Shown here piece after piece: positions 1 to 5,540 of a stretch of DNA of 22,032 nt. Position 1 is the first letter of the stretch. Each line of letters starts with the position of its first letter. Origin of the DNA: a virus; the IMG/VR virus record IMGVR_UViG_3300048021_000107, positions 1 through 22,032 of that record; one strand, given 5' to 3'. The notes below the pieces were generated by a model, which made no database searches, was not told where the DNA came from, and saw only the letters and a program-made list of their open reading frames with translations. The translations under genes and the position numbers were made by a program.

Positions 1-78
1 CTGCTGACAGTGCTGATGGGTATGCTGGGTCTAGGCGGCCTAAGAAGCTTTGAGAAGGTCAAAGGACTAACCAAGTGA
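1..78 (+). CDS. Holin of the 3TM type, C-terminal end only
   Basis: An open frame runs in from the left edge and ends at TGA 76-78. The visible 25 residues are a hydrophobic Leu/Met/Gly stretch (LLTVLMGMLGLGGL) followed by a short basic tail (RSFEKVKGLTK). A last membrane helix with an RSFEK-type tail is how phage and gene-transfer-agent holins of the three-transmembrane family usually end. Such holins permeabilise the inner membrane at lysis. The next gene starts inside its stop codon (GTGA overlap), so the two are translationally coupled. The family call rests on a short tail and on my recollection of the family, so another small membrane protein is possible. Confidence 0.6.
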   Translation: MLTVLMGMLGLGGLRSFEKVKGLTK

Positions 79-245
79 TAGAAGACCACCAGAACGAACG
101 CGGTCACTGTCCACGCTGCGGTAACAGGCTTAGAACGGTATATGTTCACGGACATACACAGTGCTTTGAGTGCGACCAGGTGATTGATGATTGCTGTCAG
201 GGGGAGATGTGTGATGCAGACGAAATCACGCAGACAAAAACGTAA
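75..245 (+). CDS. Small zinc-ribbon protein (56 aa, GTG start)
   Basis: This short frame starts at GTG 75, which overlaps the holin stop, and ends at TAA 243-245. An AAAGGA sequence lies 8 bases before the GTG. The protein has a CPRCG knuckle near residue 12 and a CFEC knuckle near residue 30, followed by CCQGEMC, so a four-cysteine zinc ribbon with extra cysteines is likely. Comparable small zinc ribbons follow the holin gene in marine phages as I recall. Function is unknown; zinc ribbons of this size may bind nucleic acid or host proteins. The gene is too short for many ORF callers, but its start context and cysteine spacing make it convincing. Confidence 0.75.
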   Translation: MIEDHQNERGHCPRCGNRLRTVYVHGHTQCFECDQVIDDCCQGEMCDADEITQTKT

Positions 246-444
246 GCCAAACAATAGACCAGAAGATAGCGGCGATAATTACTCTGCCTATAGCAATGCG
301 TTCTGGACACCGCAAAAGTTCGGTGCAGCGTCTGAGGTACGGTCTATCAGCGTGGAAGATTACCTCAAAGAAAAACCCCAGAGGCAAGGGAAAAACCTCT
401 GGGGTGGAGTTAGGGAGGAAACCAAGAGCTATGGCTTCAAGTAG
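214..444 (+). CDS. Hypothetical basic protein (76 aa)
   Basis: I chose ATG 214 because GGGGGAG lies just upstream at 200-206; the frame is open further upstream but has no ribosome site there. The first 32 bases overlap the zinc-ribbon gene, which fits the compact plus-strand unit. The N-terminus is strongly basic (MQTKSRRQKRKPNN) and the middle has an acidic/aromatic segment with the phrase SISVEDYLKEK. No domain is recognised. Its 3' part contains the opposing terminator at 366-404, and its last 16 bases overlap the minus-strand gene ending at 429. That double use of the DNA is a reason for some doubt about the annotation. Confidence 0.55.
   Translation: MQTKSRRQKRKPNNRPEDSGDNYSAYSNAFWTPQKFGAASEVRSISVEDYLKEKPQRQGKNLWGGVREETKSYGFK
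366..404 (-). terminator. Rho-independent terminator of the late operon
   Basis: A perfect 9-bp inverted repeat (CCCCAGAGG 376-384, CCTCTGGGG 396-404) with an 11-base loop is followed on the minus strand by TTTTTCTTTG (375 down to 366). It lies 25 bases beyond the last minus-strand stop codon (429-431), the expected place for the end of the operon. The plus-strand side has no T-run, so it should act mainly on leftward transcripts. Confidence 0.8.
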
Positions 445-596
445 CTCTCTTCTCTCCTTTCTACAAAACTTAGTGCCGCACCGCAAGTATTAAAGAACGA
501 CACCTGTATTAATTTTGCACCTTCATATATCTTGACGATGTAATCATTCTCTGATGGTCTATGCTCTATATCGTGTCTATAATTTGGCAACCACAT
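429..596 (-). CDS. Hypothetical protein (55 aa), last gene of the late operon
   Basis: ATG at 596 is preceded by AGGAGA with a 7-base gap, one of the best ribosome sites in the window, and the frame runs to TAG at 429. The product starts MWLPNYRHDIEH and contains a segment that could form a small beta-sheet (DYIVKIYEGAKLIQVSFF). No family is recognised. It lies 11 bases after the preceding operon gene and 25 bases before the terminator. The strong Shine-Dalgarno and position support a real gene even though it is below common length cut-offs. Confidence 0.65.
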   Translation of the reverse strand: MWLPNYRHDIEHRPSENDYIVKIYEGAKLIQVSFFNTCGAALSFVERREESYLKP

Positions 597-606
597 ATCT
601 AGTCTC

Positions 607-1083
607 CTAGCTGTTTGTTCCTAACCATATAAAGCCTATAAGAATTGCAGCCGCTGTCAAGCATAATGCGCCGATAACAATGCCTTCTAATATTTGCTGG
701 CGAAGCTCCTGCTGCTTGTAAATAGCTTCTTGGCGTTCTTTGCGGATACGGCCTTCTAGCTGTATCAGGTCAGCCCAAGCTTGCGGCCCATAGCTCATAT
801 TAAGGAATTGCTTTAGCTCGGCTCGTTGCGCTTCTAGTTTTTTCTTGGCAGCGTAAACTTGCAACGCTTCTTGCTGGACGCTATCGAAACCTTTTAGCTT
901 TTGAAACACAGACGGATTCTTGACACGCTTCTCTGCCTGGTCAACGTCAGACGCCATCTTCATCCAGCGCGATACGTCACCGATGCAGGACTCTAAGTCT
1001 CGCCCAGCAGCTATCATCTGCTTTATGCCGTTAAAGGCCGCTGTAGCCCCGCTGACGGCTGCTGTGATGGTAATAGGGTCTAT
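607..1083 (-). CDS. Coiled-coil protein with C-terminal membrane anchor (158 aa), probable ATA start
   Basis: The first ATG in frame is at 1017, but protein-like sequence extends 22 residues further (DPITITAAVSGATAAFNGIKQ). No ATG, GTG or TTG lies in that extension. An ATA codon at 1083, 9 bases after AAGGAAAGG and overlapping the TAG stop of the upstream gene, is the best start. Homologues in marine phages, as I remember them, begin Met-Asp-Pro at this point. The body is a charged helical coil (EAQRAELKQFL to KERQEAIYKQQELRQQ), followed by one C-terminal membrane helix (IVIGALCLTAAAILIGFIWLG). The function is unknown. Its place next to other small membrane proteins hints at a role in lysis or at the membrane during entry, but nothing shows which. 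Confidence 0.75.
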   Translation of the reverse strand: MDPITITAAVSGATAAFNGIKQMIAAGRDLESCIGDVSRWMKMASDVDQAEKRVKNPSVFQKLKGFDSVQQEALQVYAAKKKLEAQRAELKQFLNMSYGPQAWADLIQLEGRIRKERQEAIYKQQELRQQILEGIVIGALCLTAAAILIGFIWLGTNS

Positions 1084-1283
1084 GACAGCATACCTTTCCT
1101 TAGAGCTTTACACTTCCAGCTAATAGGCATCAGGCCGTGAGCCATCTCACCGATGTCACGCCCCATAGCCATAGCACGTTCTTCGCACTTAGCTTGACTA
1201 GCGTATGGGCCGCGAGTGTCGTGAAATTCAATACAATCAGTTGGGTTTGCTATCGCACAGGCCAGTACGATTGCCTTAAACAT
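1080..1283 (-). CDS. Small four-cysteine protein, possibly secreted (67 aa)
   Basis: The ATG overlaps the stop of the preceding gene by one base (TGATG). The N-terminus MFKAIVLACAIA is hydrophobic and could be a short signal or membrane segment. Four cysteines (9, 17, 33, 58) could form two disulphides in the periplasm. The core phrase DCIEFHDTRGPY looks conserved among marine phage proteins I recall, but I know no assigned function. It ends at TAG 1080-1082, where the next gene appears to start with an overlapping ATA. Confidence in the gene is high; its role is open. Confidence 0.8.
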   Translation of the reverse strand: MFKAIVLACAIANPTDCIEFHDTRGPYASQAKCEERAMAMGRDIGEMAHGLMPISWKCKALRKGMLS

Positions 1284-1510
1284 CAGCCGTTTCGGCTGAG
1301 TACCTTATCGAGCTTATCCTCGACTCGGTGCAAAGCGTCCATTACGTTACGCATATCGGAGCGCACATCTTCCTTTGTGGCGTACTCTTCCCGCGTCTTG
1401 TTCAGCAAGATGTTGATGCGCTTTTGCTCTTTGTTAGTCTCGCTCATCCACCACGCTCCAGCCGCAGCGATGAGGCCAAGCAACATATCTATCAAGCTGG
1501 TCATTTGCAT
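1283..1510 (-). CDS. Small membrane protein with coiled coil (75 aa)
   Basis: ATG 1510 follows GGAG with a 6-base gap. An N-terminal membrane helix (IDMLLGLIAAAGAWWM, residues about 6-22) is followed by a charged coil (TREEYATKEDVRSDMRNVMD then LHRVEDKLDKVL). This layout of one helix plus coil occurs in holin-accessory and XhlA-like haemolysin-associated phage proteins, and also in unrelated small virion proteins. The start lies 3 bases after the previous stop, and its own stop overlaps the next ATG. I would not assign a lysis role from topology alone. Confidence 0.8.
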   Translation of the reverse strand: MQMTSLIDMLLGLIAAAGAWWMSETNKEQKRINILLNKTREEYATKEDVRSDMRNVMDALHRVEDKLDKVLSRNG

Positions 1511-1513
1511 TAT

Positions 1514-1729
1514 TTACTCCGTGTCGTCTTCTTTATTGACAGACGCAATAAGCGCATTGGTCATAGCATTTAACGCTGCCTGTATTTGGTCAGCGTCAAA
1601 CTTTAGCTTGGCTTGTTTTGTTTGTAAGTCACGGATTTGCGCGATGAAGTATTTGCTGTCGTCAGCTAGTGCCGCCTCGTCATATTCCTTGCCTTCGATG
1701 GTGACTACGTTTGATGCTGCTTCACTCAT
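1514..1729 (-). CDS. Small coiled-coil protein resembling the DUF6447 type (71 aa)
   Basis: ATG 1729 lies in an ATGA overlap with the preceding stop. After a short N-terminal strand region with VVTIEGKEYDEAAL, the rest is a helical coil (YFIAQIRDLQTKQAKLKFDA then QAALNAMTNALIA). The pattern of a V-T-I-x-G-K-E-Y strand followed by a query of lysine/glutamine-rich helix matches what I remember of DUF6447 proteins, common in marine phages and of unknown function. It contains no cysteine and no membrane segment. Confidence 0.8.
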   Translation of the reverse strand: MSEAASNVVTIEGKEYDEAALADDSKYFIAQIRDLQTKQAKLKFDADQIQAALNAMTNALIASVNKEDDTE

Positions 1730-1968
1730 GCTGTGTATGCCTTCCCTGCGGTAATCGCCGCATTAGCCGCAGTCATATCTTCACCAGTCCAAAAGTCTTT
1801 GGCAACCATAATCTCAAGATGCTCAACATTCCTGTTTACACAGTCCTGCTTATCTGCGGCATCATTGTCTGCCATAGCTGTTCCAGCAATAATAGCATTG
1901 ATGAGGTCAACGCTGTGACCCATCGCTGTATAATGCTGTGCGATTTGTTCTGCTGTTAGTTCGTCCAT
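1726..1968 (-). CDS. Hypothetical protein downstream of the tail fibres (80 aa)
   Basis: ATG 1968 directly follows the fibre stop codon, and its ribosome site (GGAGG, 6-base gap) is supplied by the last codons of the fibre gene. The product is acidic and probably helical, with the phrases LINAIIAGTAMADNDAADK, EHLEIMVAKDFWT and ITAAGKAY-like ending ITAGKAYTA. I recall similar small proteins next to fibre genes in marine phages but no tested function. Tight coupling to the fibre suggests a fibre-related job such as assembly, which is inference only. Confidence 0.8.
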   Translation of the reverse strand: MDELTAEQIAQHYTAMGHSVDLINAIIAGTAMADNDAADKQDCVNRNVEHLEIMVAKDFWTGEDMTAANAAITAGKAYTA

Positions 1969-3981
1969 TTAAGCCTCCAGTGCTTCTATTCTTGCTGTTA
2001 ATGCTGTGATTGTTGCTTGCTGTTCTTGTATGGCTGCCACGAGTAGCGGCACCAGTTTTGCTTGGTCAATTCCTTGATATTTAGGATTGCCATCGTCATC
2101 AACTTCGTTATGACTGCCAGTTACTGCTTCTGGCACAACAGTCTGCGCTTCATGTGCAAGGAAGCCGTCTAGCGTCACACTTGGATTTGCGATGAAGTTA
2201 AAGCGTTTAGGGTTGAGTTGTTTTAATCGGGCTGTGGCTCCGGTCAAATCAACCACATTCTCTTTTAGCCTGTGGTCACTAGAGGTGTTATAAGATATTG
2301 AGGTGCCACCAGAGGCAAAAATCGAACCGATTTGGGTGCCAGCTTCAGAAAAGTTAACTCTAGTTGAGTTGCCGGTGCCAGACGGTGCATTGTTGTCAGC
2401 GTAATAGCTAGAGTTTGCAAAGGCCCAATAATTCTGGTCAGAAGCCCTTTTAGGACCATTGACAACCGTATAGCTACCATCATTGACAATTCTAGGAGCA
2501 CCAACCCCATCTGCTATCACGATGTTGTTGTTGCCTGTGCGGATGTCTAGGCCATTTTGATTGCCGTTGAACCGACCAAGAATGGTGTTGTAGTTGCCGG
2601 TTGTCATTAGACTTCCTGAACTAACGCCTATGGCTGTGTTGTAGGATGCGATGGTGTTGTTTGCAAGTGCATTTTGACCAATCGCAACATTGGCACCCCC
2701 TGTTGTGTTGTAATAAAGCGCATCCTTACCAACTGCCGTGTTGCTGCCTGCGGTTGTATTAAACCTTAAAGCTGAATAACCTATAGCTACGTTATCTACG
2801 CCGCTTGTATTTGCATACCCCGCTGTGTAACCCATAGCAACATTTCTAGCTCCTGTGTTGCTGTAAAGGGCGTAGTTTCCAACAGCAGTGTTGTCGCTTT
2901 GAGTAGTAACTGAATAAAGTGATTGAAAACCAAGGGCTACGTTGTGGGTTCCGGTGGTGTTGTTTTCTAGGGAAGACTCTCCTACAGCAACATTATAATT
3001 ACCGGAGGTATTGTCATATAAAGCAGAGTTGCCAAGTGCGGTATTGCTTGAGCCGGAAGAATTAAATGCTAGAGTATAACCACCTATAGCAGTATTACCC
3101 CCGCCGGTTGTGTTAGTGGTCAATGCAATGTAGCCCACTGCTGTGTTGTTGGATGCGGTGGTGTTTGCCCTCAATGCACTAGAGCCGTAAGCAGTATTGC
3201 TGCTGCCTGTTGTATTGGCTTGCATTGCTTCATTACCAGTAGATGTATTATTATCTCCATCAGTATTATAAAACAAAGAGTTAACGCCAATAGCGATATT
3301 GTAATTACCAGTAGTGTTTGACCTTAAAGATTTACGCCCTAGTGCTACTAATTGAGTGCCGGTAGTATTAGTATAAGCCGCCTCATAACCCACAGCCGTG
3401 TTGTTGTTTGCGGTGGTGTTGTTGTCTAAAGAGCCTAGACCTACAGCTACATTAAAACTTCCAGTAGTGTTTGCTGGTAAGGACTGGTCGCCAATGGCCG
3501 TGTTAGATGCGCCTGTAGTGTTTGCGCCAAGTGCATAATATCCTACGCCGGTATTGTTGCTTGCTGTGTTTGCATACAAACTGTAAGCACCAATAGATGT
3601 GTTTTGAGAACCTGTACTATTAGTTACTGCGTTAAACAAACCAACAGAAGTATTGTTACCACCTGTGGTATTACCCTTACCAGCCTGTCCTCCAATAGAA
3701 GTGTTACCAGCACCTGTGGTGTTTGCAGTCAAAGCCTCAGAACCAACAGCTACATTAAAATTTCCAGACAAGCTACCATCATCAAGCGCATCACCACCCA
3801 ACGCCACATTGCCTGTGCCAGCAAGATATGCGCCGGTTACAAAGTCCTTCTGATGGCTCATCAACTCGCGGATAGCGTTGTTCACGCCGCTAGGAAGCAT
3901 ACCCTCGGCAACGGAAATACCGCCAACGTCAAGGTTGTTGGCAGCGGTGCTGTCGTATTGGTACAGATTGTCTTTAGCCAT
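1969..3981 (-). CDS. Tail fibre with YadA-head-like repeats and S74 chaperone domain (670 aa)
   Basis: A receptor-binding fibre candidate with three parts. Residues 1-57 contain the phrase SGVNNAIRELMSHQKD, shared with the upstream fibre and probably the virion attachment end. Residues about 58-485 hold some 25 repeats of about 17 residues (consensus N-T-A-V-G-x-x-A-L-x-x-N-T-T-G), like the beta-roll head of trimeric YadA-type adhesins. The C-terminus is a Peptidase_S74 (endosialidase-type) intramolecular chaperone with SSDHRLKENV; Ser568 and Lys573 fit the Ser-Lys pair used for self-cleavage, which would release about 103 residues after trimerisation. It ends in a coil (IEALEA). The start overlaps the previous stop by one base and has GGAGG 7 bases upstream. 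Confidence 0.92.
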   Translation of the reverse strand: MAKDNLYQYDSTAANNLDVGGISVAEGMLPSGVNNAIRELMSHQKDFVTGAYLAGTGNVALGGDALDDGSLSGNFNVAVGSEALTANTTGAGNTSIGGQAGKGNTTGGNNTSVGLFNAVTNSTGSQNTSIGAYSLYANTASNNTGVGYYALGANTTGASNTAIGDQSLPANTTGSFNVAVGLGSLDNNTTANNNTAVGYEAAYTNTTGTQLVALGRKSLRSNTTGNYNIAIGVNSLFYNTDGDNNTSTGNEAMQANTTGSSNTAYGSSALRANTTASNNTAVGYIALTTNTTGGGNTAIGGYTLAFNSSGSSNTALGNSALYDNTSGNYNVAVGESSLENNTTGTHNVALGFQSLYSVTTQSDNTAVGNYALYSNTGARNVAMGYTAGYANTSGVDNVAIGYSALRFNTTAGSNTAVGKDALYYNTTGGANVAIGQNALANNTIASYNTAIGVSSGSLMTTGNYNTILGRFNGNQNGLDIRTGNNNIVIADGVGAPRIVNDGSYTVVNGPKRASDQNYWAFANSSYYADNNAPSGTGNSTRVNFSEAGTQIGSIFASGGTSISYNTSSDHRLKENVVDLTGATARLKQLNPKRFNFIANPSVTLDGFLAHEAQTVVPEAVTGSHNEVDDDGNPKYQGIDQAKLVPLLVAAIQEQQATITALTARIEALEA
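2527..3810 (-). repeat. About 25 tandem 17-residue (51-bp) repeats in the fibre gene
   Basis: Within fibre residues about 58-485, units such as NTAVGYIALTTNTTGGG and NVAIGYSALRFNTTAGS follow each other with almost constant 17-residue spacing; two units have 16. DNA-level identity between units is moderate, so these are diverged protein repeats, not recent perfect DNA duplications. The pattern matches the left-handed parallel beta-roll of YadA-type adhesin heads. Confidence 0.9.
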
Positions 3982-5498
3982 TAGTTAGCCTCCAGTGCGG
4001 TAATACGCGCCTCTAGTTCTTGTATAGTCTTAACGAGCAACGGCACCAGCTTAGACTGGTCGATGCCTTGGAAATCCGGCACAGACCGTGTACCCATAAC
4101 CGCTGGAATTGCCTCTGTAAGCACGTTACCTTCGTCATCATAGGTAGCTTCGACTGCTGGTGTGACCTCGTATTCCTCGTCCATCATTGCGTCTTTAGTG
4201 CCGCTGATAGCCTCTGGAACAATGTCCTGAACTTCGTGTGCTAGGAAACCATCGACTGTGGTATCTGCGTCAGCAATAAAGTTAAAGCGTACAGGGTTGA
4301 GTTGCTTAAGACGTGTAGTTGCATCCCAAGTTGCTGTTACGTTTTCTTTGAGGCGGTAGTCAGATGTCGTATTGTAGGATGTTGATGAACCGTTTGTTGT
4401 GATTGACCCTCTTAGTCCTTGACTTGTGCTGTCAGCAAACCACATTTGATAACGAGTGCCACTATCTCCTCTATTCCAACACGCTATAACTTCAGAAGAT
4501 GCACCACTTGAGAAAACAGCAAGTCCTTTGATGCCATCTATTTGAGCAGCCATAGAACCACTCCATTCGTGTGCAGTAGAACCTACCAATAAACTACCGC
4601 CGCTGGTGATACGCATACGTTCTGTGTCTGATGTTCCAGTGTGAAACTGAAGTGCGTCACTTGAACTTGCACAAATGATTGAGGCTCTTTTATTGTTGCT
4701 TCCGTCCTCCCAGCCAATCCTTGCTGAGTCACCGTTGCCTTGAGCCATCGTCAGGCCAAACTGTGGGGTTGTGTGTCCAATGCCCAAATTCCCTGCCGGA
4801 GTCAGTAGCATTTTGTTTTGACCAGACAGTGATGGATAGCCGTCTGATTTATACGCAAAACTTAATGAATTTTCAGTAACTCCACCGCCATCATCATAGC
4901 CAACAGCCCAGTTTCCTGCGGTTTGGCCTTGACTAAATACCATCTTGCTGTCGCCTGCGGAATGAGTTTCCAGAGTTAATTGAGCGTCGTCTGAAGCACC
5001 TTGGTCAATGTGGACTATGCTTTGCGGCGAACTCGTCCCAATGCCCACGTTGCCGCTAATAAATTCAAATTGAGAAGAAGCAAACTGCATTGGTATGTTT
5101 GCTGAACGTGCATCATTTAGTGCAGACAAACGCAAAGTGCTACTAGCGTTTTCAACTTCAAAGTTTAAATTTGTACCAGCTTTAACGTGAAGTTTAGTGT
5201 TTGCCGCAACTGTACCTGTACCAATGCCCACGTTGCCGCTGCTGTCCAGCGTCATCGCAGTGCTTGTAGCGTTATCGTCAATGCCTTGTGAGGTAAATGC
5301 ACCTGTAACAGTCAAGCTATCAGCGGAAGGACTTTCCAGCGCAACCGCGCCGGTAGACACGTCCTTTAGGTCGGCCATAACCTCGCGGATGGCGTTGTTA
5401 ATGCCAGCCGGTGAACAGCCCTCGGAGATGTCGATGGACTGGATATCGGTGTTGCTGCTGTTCGTAGCCGAATAATCGCGGATACTGTTCTTTGCCAT
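3981..5498 (-). CDS. Tail fibre with S74 intramolecular chaperone domain (505 aa)
   Basis: ATG 5498 has a strong ribosome site (CAGGAGA, 5-6-base gap). The N-terminus contains SPAGINNAIREVMADLKD, matching the downstream fibre. The middle has beta-rich units with the phrase SGNVGIGT (at least twice) that occur widely in phage fibres and S74 proteins. The C-terminal chaperone has TTSDYRLKENV (Ser379, Lys384 as probable self-cleavage pair), followed by RFNFIA, DGFLAHEVQDIVPEA, QGIDQSKLVPLLV and a terminal coil. Compared with its neighbour it carries an extra acidic insert (about 30 residues around EEYEVTPAVEATYDDEG) in the chaperone. It is the first of a tandem fibre pair and probably part of the host-recognition apparatus. 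Confidence 0.92.
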   Translation of the reverse strand: MAKNSIRDYSATNSSNTDIQSIDISEGCSPAGINNAIREVMADLKDVSTGAVALESPSADSLTVTGAFTSQGIDDNATSTAMTLDSSGNVGIGTGTVAANTKLHVKAGTNLNFEVENASSTLRLSALNDARSANIPMQFASSQFEFISGNVGIGTSSPQSIVHIDQGASDDAQLTLETHSAGDSKMVFSQGQTAGNWAVGYDDGGGVTENSLSFAYKSDGYPSLSGQNKMLLTPAGNLGIGHTTPQFGLTMAQGNGDSARIGWEDGSNNKRASIICASSSDALQFHTGTSDTERMRITSGGSLLVGSTAHEWSGSMAAQIDGIKGLAVFSSGASSEVIACWNRGDSGTRYQMWFADSTSQGLRGSITTNGSSTSYNTTSDYRLKENVTATWDATTRLKQLNPVRFNFIADADTTVDGFLAHEVQDIVPEAISGTKDAMMDEEYEVTPAVEATYDDEGNVLTEAIPAVMGTRSVPDFQGIDQSKLVPLLVKTIQELEARITALEAN

Positions 5499-5540
5499 TA
5501 TTTTCTCCTGAAGGCGTATGCCTTATTTATACCATGTATA

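Noticed and set aside
226-486. Minus-strand 86-codon frame overlapping the left-hand genes
   Set aside because: It has no ribosome site, is opposite the terminator and overlaps the better supported 55-residue gene at 429-596 on the same strand.
1137-1754. Plus-strand 205-codon frame with Ser/Leu-rich product
   Set aside because: Antisense shadow of four well supported minus-strand genes; no ribosome site and composition typical of reverse-frame translation.
5499-5540. Possible promoter and hairpin before the first fibre gene (TATAAA on the minus strand at 5531-5526; 5-bp stem AAGGC/GCCTT at 5511-5524)
   Set aside because: No -35-like hexamer at 17 bases (TAGCAG there), the stem is short and has no T-run after it, and the region already holds the ribosome site for the fibre. 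Too weak to annotate.
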